Assembly: GCA_026770575.1 (NCBI GenBank)
Contig: MU657234.1
Span: 20,773-84,772, forward strand
Length of the DNA: 64,000 nt
Direction of reading: 5' to 3'
DNA from: Pelagophyceae sp. CCMP2097
Taxonomy: Eukaryota; Sar; Pelagophyceae
Each line of letters starts with the position of its first letter. The first letter of the stretch is position 1. This document shows positions 19,144-30,262 of this stretch, one piece after another. Under the pieces are notes generated by a model. That model searched no databases. It was not told the DNA's origin and saw nothing but the letters and a program-made list of their open reading frames with translations. Both the position numbers and the translations under genes were made by a program.

Positions 19144-20976
19144 TCAGTCGGTGGCTGGCGGCCGCGTGAAGAGGAGATCGTAGTCGGCGACGGCGACGGC
19201 GCGGTTCCTGGCGTCAAAGTAGAGCGTGTCCGTCGGGTTGAGGTAGTCTGCGAGGCGGAGCCGGCCGGCGACGCCGGCGCCCGCGCGCCGGAGCTCGAGG
19301 AGCGTCTCCGAGTCGGTCGTGATCGGTGGCGCGGTGTCGGCATTGGTGAGCGCGAAGATGGACCTCGACGCCTCGGAGCTGCGCCAGCCGGCGCCGCCGT
19401 CAAACGCCTCAGCGCGCCGCGCGAGGCTAAACACCTTTTGCGCGGCGGGGCCGCGGTAGTACGTCACCGTCGTCAGGAGCGGGTCTTCGTCGCCGCCGCC
19501 GAGGGCGCGCGTCTGCGCGCGGCTCGAGTCGCGCGTGTCCGTGTACTCGACAGACGCCACAACGGGGCGGCCGGCAAACGCATCGAGTCGCGCGCGGTTG
19601 TTGAAGAGACGGTCCTCGGCGACGCCGAACTTGGTGCGGAGGAAGCGCAGGCGGATTACAACGGGCACGCCGACGCGCCGCCGCTCCTCGGCGAGCGTCG
19701 CCTCGCCGACGGCGACTGACGCGCGCGGCCCACCGATAAAGGCGAGGCCCAGGGGGGCCGCGGAGTTTCGCAGCGTCTGCGTCACGACCCAGTCGCCGGC
19801 CATCCACTCGGGGAAATAAAGATTCCGTGCGCCGCCGCCGGCGTCGTCGGCGCCCTGGAGCTGCGTCAGCGTTAGGGCCGTGAACCGCCGGGCCAAGTAA
19901 CCTTCGGCGGCAGCGTCGTCGGCCGCGCCGGCGATCATCGGCGCGCGCGACCAGGCCGTCGCCGCGAAGAGGCGCCCAAGCCCGCCGCGGCGACTCACAG
20001 TCGACGCGAGGCGGCGTCCCACTTCTTCGCGCGCGCCAGTGGGAGCGAGGTGCCGCTCTTCCAGGGGTCGGAAGTTGACGTCGTCCTCGGCGCCGCGCGG
20101 GCCGAGAGTCACGTAGAAGATGGGCCGCGGGGCGCCGCCAGCGTTCTCGCCGCCGCGGTGGAGAACGCGGTAGTCGAATATGACGACCTCACCGGCGCGG
20201 GCGAGCGGTGCTGCGAGCGCTACGTCGGGCTCCCACTCGATCGTCGGCGCCCGGGCGACGGCGTGCTCCTCGGCGTGCGAGGCGATCACGAACTCCGTGG
20301 GCCCGTTAGACGACGCGAGGTCGCAGAGGGGCACGAAGACGTTGAAGAGCGGGCCCGCGCCGTCGGCGTGCATGTTTTGCTGCGTCGCCCCGGGCAGCGC
20401 GACGACGCAGCCGCGCAGGCTTTCCTCCACGGCGTGCGCGTCGTTGCCATCGCCGTCGGACAGCACGCTGCGCACGACGGGCGCGGCCCACTGCCGCGCT
20501 TGCGCGGCCAGCCGCGCCGCCCACGCGTGGGGGTCCTCGCCGTCGCCGGCGTCGGGGATGCGGAAGTCGAAGCGGCCGTCGCCTCGGGATTGCAGGACGG
20601 CGCCGTCGCCTTCCTGTCGCTGGAGCGCCGCCAGCAGCGATAGGGCCTCGTCCGACGCCGCGCGCGCGCCGCGCACGAGCTCGCCGCCGCAGAGCGCGAC
20701 GACACCGTGTGCCCGCAGCGCGTCCGCCGCGCGCCGCACCGAGGCCGCGTCGAGGGCGCCGCGCCGCACCTCGCCCTCGCTCACCTGCACCGTGATGGAG
20801 GCGACCGGGGCGACGGCGACGGGCGGCTGCGGAGCGAGCGACGCGCCGTCGACGCCCGCCGCCGCGCGGGCGCGCAGAAGATCCGCGCGCCGGTCAAGCG
20901 GCGGCGGCGCGCGCAGCGCCCAGGCGGTGGAACACCGAAACGCCAGCAGCAGCAATACCAGCATCGCACGGGTCAT
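19144..20976 (-). CDS. Phytanoyl-CoA dioxygenase-like / DUF6816 fusion, plastid-type leader
   Basis: Single exon, 610 aa. The leader MTRAMLVLLLLAFRCSTAWA is a signal peptide ending in STAW-AL, similar to the ASAFAP-type motif (aromatic residue at the cleavage site) that sends stramenopile proteins into the plastid. Residues about 75-310 are a PhyH-like Fe(II)/2-oxoglutarate oxygenase with iron ligands H203 and D205 in QNMHADGAGPLF, H273 in VLHRGGEN, and the 2OG-binding Arg about R284. From about 387 (YFPEWMAGDWVVTQTL ... PLGLAFIGGP ... DTLYFDARNRAVAVADYDLL) it matches the plant/algal domain I know as DUF6816, usually chloroplast-located. The family oxidises lipophilic substrates; the substrate here is unknown. 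The joined architecture is continuous in one frame. Confidence 0.8.
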   Translation of the reverse strand: MTRAMLVLLLLAFRCSTAWALRAPPPLDRRADLLRARAAAGVDGASLAPQPPVAVAPVASITVQVSEGEVRRGALDAASVRRAADALRAHGVVALCGGELVRGARAASDEALSLLAALQRQEGDGAVLQSRGDGRFDFRIPDAGDGEDPHAWAARLAAQARQWAAPVVRSVLSDGDGNDAHAVEESLRGCVVALPGATQQNMHADGAGPLFNVFVPLCDLASSNGPTEFVIASHAEEHAVARAPTIEWEPDVALAAPLARAGEVVIFDYRVLHRGGENAGGAPRPIFYVTLGPRGAEDDVNFRPLEERHLAPTGAREEVGRRLASTVSRRGGLGRLFAATAWSRAPMIAGAADDAAAEGYLARRFTALTLTQLQGADDAGGGARNLYFPEWMAGDWVVTQTLRNSAAPLGLAFIGGPRASVAVGEATLAEERRRVGVPVVIRLRFLRTKFGVAEDRLFNNRARLDAFAGRPVVASVEYTDTRDSSRAQTRALGGGDEDPLLTTVTYYRGPAAQKVFSLARRAEAFDGGAGWRSSEASRSIFALTNADTAPPITTDSETLLELRRAGAGVAGRLRLADYLNPTDTLYFDARNRAVAVADYDLLFTRPPATD

Positions 20977-21226
20977 CGCGCTGCACGCCTCGAGGAGACT
21001 CCAGCCATTGGGGGTGCCGCGAAGCTGGCGGCCGGCCTCGGACGACCCGCAGACAGCGCCGTCGGCCGCGTGAGGATGATTTTCGCTAAAAGTCGGCGAT
21101 CGATTTCAAGTGAAATCAAGTTTCTCGATCGCGCGCGCGGCCCTCGGGGTCCGGTGTGTTGCGAGGCATCTCCCGGGTCGCAGATCGGCGCGCGCAGCTC
21201 GAGGGCTCGGCCGGGTCGGGGCGAAA

Positions 21227-23234
21227 ATGGCGCACCCTGGGTGCCCAGAGATCATCTTGCAGAGTGAGTTGGAGCACGGGCTCTTCTTGGAGTGGATGTA
21301 CGGCCAATCGGGGAACTGGCTGCTCCTCGAGTTCCCGTTTACGTTTACGTGCATCTTCATGCGGAACCGGCCTATTTTCTTCAATCTCTTTTTCAAGCAG
21401 AAGCTGCTCGGCGCCTTTGGTGGCGTGTTCCCGTCGGGCCACGAGCGCGAAGAGCAGCAGCGGCGGAGCGAGCACGTCAAGGCCCCGAGCGCCGACGACG
21501 TGCTGGCCGATTCTTTCCGCGCCCTCGGTGCGTCGGTCGTCAGTCGAGGCTTGAGACTCGCGGCTTTTTCGCCATTCCGGCCGCCGCGTCCCACGCCGCG
21601 GGCCCGCAGGTCTGGTGCGCGGCTGCACCGTCGGCGAGGCCCGTAAGGCGTTTCACAAGCTGGCGCTGAAGAACCACCCGGACAAGAACCGCGACGACCC
21701 CGCGGCGGCGGCGGCGAAGATGACCGCGCTCAACGCGGCCTACGAGCTCGTGCGCGCAACTTTCAGGGACGAGGGCCTAGAGTCGGACGGCGACGACTCG
21801 GAGGGCGACGAGCCCACGGCGCGGCAGCGCCGCGGCGCCGCGCGCGCGCCGCCGCGCGCCGCGTCGGACGACGACGACGACGACAAGGAGTGGCGCGAGG
21901 AGCAGGAGTGGCGCGCTCGACGCAATAAGGACCGCGCCAAGTTCCAACACGAGAAGCAAAAGTATTCTGGGCCGCCCACTGGCAAGCGCGGGGCCGGCGG
22001 CGTCTTGTCGAGGAAGAACGCGAAGAAAAAGGCCAAGCAGCTGGCCAAGAAGCGCGAGGCGGCGAGCCCGCCAGAGGGCGAGGCCGACGGCGCGGCCGAC
22101 GGCGGCGCGCCGGCGCCGGCGCCGGTGGGCGGCGCGGACAGACGGCGGGCGCCCGCCGCGGTGGCGATTGCGATCATGGCCGACGCGCCTTCCATCCTCG
22201 TCGACGAGTTCATGAAGCTCTTCGCTCTTCGCGGCCCCGCCGCGCTCGTGGAGCCGCTGGACGAAGACGGCAACACGCTGCTCCACTACGGCGTCATGTA
22301 CGACCGCGCGTTCGCCATTAACCTCGCCGTGCGCTTCGCCGGCGAGGCCTGGCCCGACGCGTTCCTCCGGCCAAATCTGCAAGGCAAGCTGCCGTGCGAG
22401 TGCGCCGGCCCCGACGCCGAGTGCAAGAACCGTGTCGAGGAGCTCACCACGGCCGCGCGCACACACCAGGCCAAGGCCCACCGCTCCTTCGACTGGCGGC
22501 ACGCCCTCAGACTGCTCAGCGCCCGCAGCCAGCGTCCCGCTGCGCGGACCCTGGGGCCGTCGGTCCGTGGGGAACGTCGCGCCGCCGGTGCGATGAGGCA
22601 GCGTCGTCTCATCGCAATTTGCAGGCCATCGCGGGCGCGGCGCTCCCGCTGCAAGCCATCCTCGCCGTCTCATTCTCGGATTCGCCGAGGTTCAACTGGT
22701 CCATCGCAGCCGCGGTGGCGACTATGGCCGTCGCCACGGTCGGGTGCGTCCTCTTGCGTCGCATCATCTCCCCCGTCGCCCGTGCATTATCTGCGGCAAT
22801 GCATCTCATGACGCCAATGGATCAGGCCGGTCGAGGACCCGATCGCGCCGTCGCTTTACTGGGCGCTATTCGTTTTCGCGTCTTTCGCGCCGTCCGTCCG
22901 CGTCTACAGGACCGCCTTCTACCCGGGCTGGATCCTCGCGCTCCCGTGGCTCTACGTCACGTCGAGCTTCCTGATGCGCGGCATGGCCGAACCCGACAAG
23001 CGCGAGGACGACTACGAGGACAGGATGTACTTTATGAAGTACCGCGAGAACCGGCCCCCCGACCTCTCAAAGCAAGTGCACGCGTGCCTCCTGAAGCTGT
23101 GCGACGCCCTTGCGTCGCCGCGCGCGCTGCTCCTCCGCATCGGTGGCTCCCGACTCTCGCCGGGAATCGCCACTTTCGCCACGGGGCTCGCCATGTGGGC
23201 GGCATGCGGCCTCGTCGCTTCTTACGCAAAGTAA
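21227..23234 (+). CDS. Membrane J-domain protein with ankyrin-like repeat
   Basis: Exon 1 is 21227-21527 (MAHPGCPEIILQ, then an aromatic segment WLLLEFPFTFTCIFM). The intron (21528-21609) has a GTGCGT donor and a GCAG acceptor. Exon 2 starts at 21610. Joining gives FRALGLVRGCTVGEARKAFH and the J-domain HPD in LKNHPDKN. Acidic/Lys-rich linkers follow, then an ankyrin-like unit (LDEDGNTLLHYGVMYDRAFA). Further exons after about 22624 encode a transmembrane helix (IAAAVATMAVATVGCVLL), and the last exon (about 22833-23234) encodes two more hydrophobic segments ending ATGLAMWAACGLVASYAK. J-proteins recruit and stimulate Hsp70, and the helices suggest action at a membrane, perhaps the ER. The 3' exon borders are approximate. 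Confidence 0.7.
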
Positions 23235-23352
23235 GGCACGAGCAACACACACTTGGCCCCCCACCCCACAGTTCCAAGCAAGACCCCCGCCTCGCCTGGT
23301 TCTCCGGTTCGCGCGGTGGCCGGCTCGTATGCATCTTACGTCGGTCGTGATG

Positions 23353-26300
23353 TCAGTAGATCAGCGCGCCGTCGTAGCGGCCTTGGAAGCCGGCGGCTTC
23401 CCATAGCTCGTACGTGTCGAGGTTGTTCTGGGCAGTTATGCGGTGGTCCTCGCGCTTTGCGAGTGCCTGGAGGGGCACCGTCACCAGCGCCGCCGCGACT
23501 GGGCGACGGAGCGCCCGGCACGGGGTGGACTCGCCAGCGCGCGCCGGAAGTTGGGGCCCTGCTCCGCCCGCCTCTCCGGGACGAGGAGCTCGCAGATGGC
23601 CGCGTTGTTCACGACGAACCCGCTCTCGGGGAAGGCGACCTAGTGACACAGGCAGACACGTGGGCCCTGTGTTGTAGGAGCTCGAGAAAAGAGACGAGTC
23701 GACGGGGAGCGCGTTTCGAGTCCCCAAGACAAACCTTTGCTTTGGAAAAGATGGCGCAGCCTATGACGGGACATGGTCGATGCTCCTTGCCTTGCAAGAT
23801 TGCTCCGCATTGGAGCTGCGGAGCCATCTTTCTGAGAAGATACCAATCGTTGCGTCCTCGTCAACGCACTTGCCCATTGGGTTTGATGGGAAAGTCACTT
23901 CCCCTGGGGGAGTTGGCAAGGGTCACCTTCTTCCGTCTTGCCGAGGAGGACCAGGTTCTTGCCGTGGAACACGACAGATTTCGGGCTCGGCGGCAGCTTC
24001 ATCAGCCTGCGGGTGAAGCGCGATGCCGGTCTCCATTGCGAGGCTTCGGAAGCGCATGGACGAGCCACTCCTCGGGAGAGCAGTGCCTGCTCACTCGACA
24101 GTCTTGAGCGACCGCGTCAGCAGCTCGGGCGCCTGTGATTTCGAGCGCTATGCGTTCGTCGGGTTGTGCGGCCGACGCACCTCGTTTTGATCGTCGCCGT
24201 TGCGAATGAGGAGCTCGGCGTAAATGTCAAGGACGCGCCAGTCGTGCGGGTCGAGCCGCACCTAGGCGTCGCGTCCCCGCACCTTAGAGACACGGTGCGT
24301 CGCGTCCTTCGTCTTTCAAGTGCGTCTTTCGAAACCTTTGAAGAACCTCGCTCGAGGACGGCGTATTCGAGATTTCTTCGACGGCGCAGTATCGGGACAG
24401 AATGCGAGAGGAGCGCGTAGTCGTGCTGCCAGATGGGCGCCAGCGCCGATGCGAGGTGGGCCTCGGTCCCGACGACGATGATCGCCGCGAGACCGATGGC
24501 GCACGCCTAGCGAACAAAACGCGTTCCCCGACGCCCCACGCTTCGGCGCGGCCGCGTACCGCCATGGCGTCGAGGCGTCTTCTGTTGTGGCGGGCGGTGG
24601 CGACGTGGAGCGCCAGGAACGCCGCGACGGGCGCCGCCGCGAGCGTCGGCAGGTAGCTGTAGCGGTCGCCGCCCTTTTGGATCATGCCGTGCTGGATGAG
24701 GCCCGTCGAGGGCAGGTACGCCGCGACGACGTGGACCCAGACGGCGAGCACGGCGCCGCCGTCGGCGCGCAGCGCGGCGAGGCTGCAGAGCAGGCTGACC
24801 AGCGTTGCGGCGCAGGCGACGACGACCTCGGTCGAGTCGGCGCCCTCGGCGAGCGGCAGCTCCTTCATCGCGTAGTGCGGACGGAGCTCCGCCGGCCAGG
24901 CCGCCTTGCCGATGCAGAACCAGAGCGTCACCGCCGCCTTGGCCTGGGCCGCACGGGGTCGCCCAGGGGCCTCGACGCGGCCGCGCAGAGACGACAGAGG
25001 AACAAAAGGGGCTTCCAAGCAGTCCTCGAAAGTATACAGGGGTTGGGTCGTCGACGTACCGCTCGCTGCGCCACCGTCTCCAAACATATGAGGTCCGCGC
25101 TGGATTCTTGGCCTATCGCGGACGTTTGAGAAAGGCGACTCGCAAACGAGCGAACAAACGACGAACGAGCGACGCATGATCCCCAAAAACACAATTTGAA
25201 TCTGAGGAGCGTCGTCGCGATGACCTGCCGACTCACCCATGACGTTCGCGCGTAAGGTCACGGGCACCATGACCGCGGTCACGAGCGCGTACGGGACGAG
25301 ATGGGCGGCAGTCGTCGAGAACCATCCCAAGTGCGTCTCTGTCCGGAGCAAGACCAAGTTGAGAGCGAAGACCGACCTGCGCCCGCCCTGTGCATCTCCG
25401 CAGCCTCGCAAAGCCTCTCATTGATCCACCTCTGTCGTCGTCCTCACAAAGGAATTGCGCCTCTTGCTTGCTGAAAATTCCACCCTTGGCCTCTTTTGAG
25501 AGTCACTCACGCGGGCACGGGCATCGTCACGCTCTTGGTCAGCGTCGCGAGCGCGTACCTGTTTTGTCGCTTGGACCCTCGACTTTCGTGCAGGTTGGCG
25601 CGCGGGTTCGGGGCGGCCTTCCTTCGAAGCGAGGGGACATTTCGGACGCTGGCGGGGGACAGCGTCGGGCCGACGAGCCGCAGGCAAAAGCGCCTCCTTC
25701 GGTGGTCCGCCGGCGTCGTGAGCACGCCGACGTGCGCCCGAAGCATGAGCAGCACGAACAGGGCGGCGAGAGCGTACCTAGGCGGCGCTCCTGCGCCCAC
25801 GGGGCACCGTGGGCGTCGGCAAGCAGGGGGACTCGCGGCTGCGCGGACGCCCATGCGACCACTTCGACGTGGCCCGGATGCGCCGCCCACACTGCGGCGC
25901 CGATCGACGCAAACGCGGCCCGCGAGCGGCGCGTGCCGACGTCGAGCCGCGCCAGTACCGCGCAGCATAGCGAGTAGAGCGCGACGGCGCAGCACCAGTG
26001 CAGGGTCAGCGTCGTCAGGCGGTGCGCGCGCGCGTCGACGCCTGCGCACCCATCTTTTAAAGACAGTCTCCTCGAGAGGGAGCGCGGCATCGTGGACGCC
26101 GGACCAAGGGATGCTGAGCAAGCCGTCGTCGGCCTACGAGAGGAGCAGTCGTCCAGAGAAGGGCGGAACACAAACGACGGCGCACCAGCGTGCCGGTAAG
26201 GCGCTGCACTAAAGCCTTGAGCATCCAGCCGACGGGCTCGAAGACGTTGATGCGCGTCGTTCGGTGCATCTTGCCCAAGAGTTCCCACGAGAGCGGCTTG

Positions 26301-26556
26301 CGTACGAGCTCGTTGTCCAGAAAGTTGGACCGATCCTAGTCGGAAGGCCCTCTGGGCGTTTCTTGCGGCGAGGAGGGTGACTCGCATCCCACTCTTGCGT
26401 GAATTGCGACCAGTCGCAGCCGGTCCACTGCGGGGCTATGAGCGGATGATACGCCGCGGCGACGGCCAGGCTCAGAAAGGCCAAGCTGAGCACGTGCGAT
26501 AGTGCCGGCGACCCATCGGCCTGCGGCGTGGCGGCTCCGGCCTCGTCGCCTTTCAT
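23353..26556 (-). CDS. TMTC-like membrane glycosyltransferase with TPR tail, multi-exon
   Basis: The start ATG at 26556 (MKGDEAGAA, then a hydrophobic LSLAFLSLAVAAAYHPLIAP) opens exon 1 (26386-26556). A 50-nt intron (26336-26385) joins EWD to DRSNFLDNELVRKPL. This recreates the WDD...N luminal start of the TMTC/PMT-like family and needs a GC donor. Later exons encode HPGHVEVVAWASAQP (about 25850-25890), hydrophobic helices, and KGGDRYSYLPTLAAAPVAAF (about 24600-24690), equal to the family's ADRYxYLP signature. QHDYALLSRY follows, then C-terminal TPR-like pieces (RLDPHDWRVLDIYAELLIRN about 24200; FVVNNAAICELLVP about 23600; stop at 23353). TMTC proteins transfer O-linked mannose in the ER lumen. 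Most internal borders are approximate. Confidence 0.65.
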
Positions 26557-26664
26557 CGCGACGGGCACGATCCTGGGATGAACAACACGGCCGTCGTGTA
26601 CGTTTACAGACTGGCTCTTAGCGATAAGTACCCACGAGTTGACGCTGCCGATCGCGGTCGAGGG
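26557..26664. promoter_or_regulatory. Short divergent promoter region
   Basis: Only 108 bp separate the start codons of the minus-strand TMTC-like gene and the plus-strand VIT1-ZIP gene, so both promoters and 5' UTRs must share or overlap this stretch. No TATA-like box is obvious. An in-frame ATG at 26578 could extend the transporter by 29 residues. Confidence 0.45.
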
Positions 26665-28616
26665 ATGGCGGAGGCATCGCGGCGGGAGCGGACGCCGTCG
26701 ATGGACATGCGCGCGGCGGCGCACGCGTCCATGGGGTCGGAGTACGTCAAGTCGCTCGTCTTTGGCGGCCTCGACGGCATCATCACGACGTTTGCGGTGG
26801 TGTGCGCGGCGTGCGGCGCTGAGCTGGGCGCGCGCGTGATCGTGCTCATGGGCGTGGCGAACCTCTTCGCCGACGGCATCTCCATGGGCGTCGGCGACTA
26901 CCTCTCGGAGCGCGCGGAAGAGGACTGCGCGAGGTCGGTGCGGCGCCACGAGGAGGCCGCGATGCGCGCGGCGCGCGCGGCGACGCGCGCCAGGCTCGCT
27001 GCCGTGTACCGCGCCAAGTACTTTGCCGACGCCGCCGACGACGACGACGACGCGCAGGGCCGCGCCGACGCCGTCGTCGACGCGCTCCTGGCCTGCGGCG
27101 AGCGCGCCGTCATCGACGCGCTCCTCGCCGTGGAGCACGGCATCCTTTCGGATGAAGACGACGCCGACGGCTCCGCGCCGCGCCCCGCCGGCCTCTCGGC
27201 GGCGGCGCGCAAGGGCCTCGTCACGGGCGCGGCGTTCATCGTCTTCGGCGCCGTGCCCCTCGGCGTCTTTTTGCCGCGCGCGCTCGGCTCGGCGGCGCTG
27301 GCCGACGCGCTGGGCCTCACGGCGGCGCGCGTCTTCCCGCTGTCTATGGTCGCCACGTCGGCGACGCTCTTCGGCTTGGGCGTCTGCAAGGGCCGCGTGG
27401 CGCGGCAGCGCCCCGTCTGGGCCGGCGGCGAGATGCTGCTCAACGGCCTCGCCGCGGCGACGGCGGCGTACGTCATCGGCTTCGTCGCCGACGGCATCGT
27501 CGGCGCCGACACGGGCCATGCCGCGGCCGCGGGCGGGTCCACGGCGGTCGCGCCGCCGTGGGCCGCGGGCGCCGCGGTGGCGCGGTGGTGCACCGCGGCG
27601 GTGCCCGACTCCGTCTCGGACTACACCAAGTCTATCGCCGTGCCCTTCCTCATGTCGCTCCTCGCCGGCCTGGCGACGACGCTCGGCGGGTTCGCCGCGT
27701 GCCTCACCGGGGGCAACGTCTCGCCCGATTTCAAAGCCTTCATGCTCTCCCTCGCCGTCGGCGTCATGCTCGCCGTCTCCGTCCTCGAGCTCCTGATGCC
27801 GTCGATGCGCCAGGCAAACACGCAGCAAGACGCGGGCCGCATCGCCGTAGCCGCGCTCCTCGGCGCCGCCGCCGCCTTCGGCCTCGGCCGCATCGTGCCG
27901 CTTATCGCGCCCGCGGCGGGCGACGGCGACGACGGCGCGGCCGCGGCGGGCGAAAAAACGGGACCCGCGACGCCGGCGCGGCCGCCCGCGCCGTCGGCGT
28001 CGGATTCGGCGCGCCGCAAGAGCGCGAGCGCGACGGGCGTGCTGCAGCGGCTGCAGAACAGCTCGGCGGAGTGCGACTCGCCAAATTCGGCCGAGGGCAA
28101 GCGCACGCGCGCGGCCAACTGGCGCCTCGCCATCCTCATGACGGTCTCGCTGACGGCGCACAACCTGCCCGAGGGCCTCGCCGTTGCCGTCTCCACGCAC
28201 TCGTCGTGCCGGTCCGGCGCCGCCGTCGCCCTCGCCGTCGCGCTCCACAACATCCCCGAAGGCGAGGCGCTCCGTCTTGCTGGCCCTCATCCAGAGTTTG
28301 AAAGCCACGGCGCGTAGGTTTTGTTATCGCGCTGCCCGTGCTCGCTGCGACGGGTTCGAAGCGCAAGGCTCTGGCGCTGACGCTCATGTCGGGCCTCTCC
28401 GAGCCGACGGGCGCGCTCCTCGGCCTACTCTTCCTCAACCCGTTCATCACGTCGCGTCGCGTCGAGGGCATCAACTCGTTTGTCGCCGGGGTCATGATCT
28501 GGATCAGCTGCTGCGAGCTCTTCCCGGAGGCGGCCAAGCTCGGCAGCGCGCCCATGATTGCCGCCGGCGTCCTCGTCGGCGCCCTCGTCATCTACGCCAA
28601 CGCCCTCGTCATCTGA
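26665..28616 (+). CDS. VIT1/CCC1-ZIP fusion metal transporter
   Basis: Exons 26665-28261 and 28318-28616 give 631 aa. Residues about 20-310 are VIT1/CCC1-like: EYVKSLVFGGLDGIITTFAV, NLFADGISMGVGDYLSERAE, a charged cytosolic insertion with DADDDDDAQ, and later helices (GAAFIVFGAVPLGVFLP). Residues about 320-631 are a ZIP domain with TAHNLPEGLAVAVSTHS (about H499) and ALHNIPEGFVIALP (about H528), the paired metal-site motifs of helices IV and V. CCC1 exports Fe/Mn from the cytosol to a vacuole, while ZIPs move metals toward the cytosol, so one chain combines opposite directions. The 56-nt intron has a GC donor (GAAG/GCGAGG) and CGTAG acceptor and restores the ZIP motif exactly. An upstream ATG (26578) is an alternative start. 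Confidence 0.85.
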
Positions 28617-28815
28617 GGCTCAGACTGAGCCGCCCCCGGAGCCGCGCCGGACGCGCCTCGGGCCCAGTGTTTTTCAAACGGCGCGCCCTTTTCGCCAACT
28701 GGACCTCCGATGAGACGGCGAGCTTAAGAAAGTCATGGCGTCGTTCGGCTCGTCACGGCGGCGGCCGGGTCGTCGCCGTCGCCCCCGCAGACGTCGGTGG
28801 TCCGTCGTCCTGGTG

Positions 28816-30086
28816 TTACGCGACGGGCGCGGCCGCCGCGGGCGCGGCGGCGACGGGCGCGGCCGCGGGGCGCGGCTTCTTCGTCGCCTTGATCATGCCG
28901 TACTCCATGAGGCCGCGGTCGAACGCGCGATGCATGCGCTCGAGGCAGATGCCGTCGCGGAGGCACTTCCACCACATTCTGGGCCCGGCGAAGACGACGG
29001 GCCACGGGTCGAAGACGCCGACCCAGATGGAGTGGCGCCAGCTGGCAATGGTGTTCTTGGCCCAGTCGTCCTGGGCGATGTTCTCCAGCGCCTTCGTCTC
29101 GCCGAGTAGGCGCGCGTAGTCGTTGGTGGAGATGAAGTACGGGTGCGTCCACTCCGAGTAGAGGAAGTCGAGCGACCGCTCCTCCTCGGCGGTGAAGGAC
29201 TGCGTCGAGTTGTCGCGCTGGCACCACGTGGCGATGACGAGCTTGCCGCCCGGCTTGAGGACGCGCGTCATCTCGCGGACGTACTCGCCCTTGTCGGGCA
29301 TGTGCTCGCCGGACTCGCAGCCCCAGACGACGTCGAAGGACTCTGCGGGGAACTCCATGGCCAGCGCGTCCATGACTTTGAACTCGACGTTTGTCACGTT
29401 GCGCTCCTTGGCCAACTCGCCGGCGCGCTGCGCCTGCGCCGGCGACAGCGTGATGCCCGTGACCTGCGCCTTGTCGGCCCCGAGCTGGTTGGCGAGGTAG
29501 CGCGTCGTGCCGCCGATGCCGCAGCCGACATCGAGGACCTTGAGGCACGACTCGCCCGCCTCGGGCCGCGCGTCCAGGACGCCGCCCCACCGCATCATGC
29601 GGTCCGTGAAGTTGTACTTGGCCTCGACGAAGTCCTTCTTCAGGTAGCCGCGCGAGAGCTCCTCGTCGGTGTACCAGCCGAGGTGGATGTGCTCACCCCA
29701 GTAGTACTCCAAAATGCCCTCGCGCGTCCACGCGTCGTACTCGCGGCCCACCGAGTTGGCCGCGCGGTCGTACGGCCGAGACCTATCCACGCGGTCAAAG
29801 TCCGACGCGGCGCGCGCGGCGGCCCGCTGGGTGTCGCGCCGAAAGGGGCGCCGCGGTCGCACGGTCGGTCGAGGCGCTTCTTAATGATCACGCTCGCGGC
29901 GGCGGCCACGAGCGCCGGCGCGGCCCAGCGCGCCACGCGCGCCGCGCCGCTCAGCGCGACGGGCGCGAGGGCGGACTTGACGACGAGGCGCCGCGCGCCG
30001 GTGCCGCGCGGCCGCGCGAACGGGGCGTTCGGCACCAGGCCGAGGCACTGCCCCAGGAGCGTCGCCAGCACCAGGAAGCGCCCCAT
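28816..30086 (-). CDS. Tocopherol-type (gamma-TMT-like) SAM methyltransferase, plastid-targeted
   Basis: The ATG at 30086 starts a leader (MGRFLVLATLLGQCLGLVP, then NAPFARPRG and a basic/hydroxylated stretch) resembling a bipartite plastid presequence. The catalytic part lies in one frame at 28816 to about 29840: GREYDAWTREGILEYYWGEH, SAM motif I VLDVGCGIGGTTRYLA, post-I VTGITLSPAQAQRA and MTRVLKPGGKLVIATW. These match stramenopile relatives of gamma-tocopherol methyltransferase, which makes alpha-tocopherol in plastids. A related quinone or sterol methyltransferase cannot be excluded. The leader and catalytic frames differ. A roughly 65-nt intron (AGC/GTGATC to CACCCAG/CGG, both phase 0) would join them; otherwise there is a frameshift. 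The tail is an Ala/Pro repeat (AAAPVAAAPAAAAPVA). Confidence 0.75.
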
Positions 30087-30262
30087 GCCGTCGGGAGGGC
30101 GAGGGCTTGCGACTCACGGGGTCCGACGGCCGCCTGACGCAGTGCTACACGACTTCGGCGAGCGTGCAACCTGTTGGTGCCTTCCCGTTCCAAGCTTGGA
30201 AGTGGCAGGTGCGATCCACAGGCACTTATAGAGGTTCACGGCGGCCCCGGGTGGATGCGCAC

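Noticed and set aside
26209..28308. 699-codon minus-strand frame opposite the metal transporter
   Set aside because: Only its last part (from 26556 down) is real, being exon 1 of the TMTC-like gene; the rest is antisense to the VIT1-ZIP exons.
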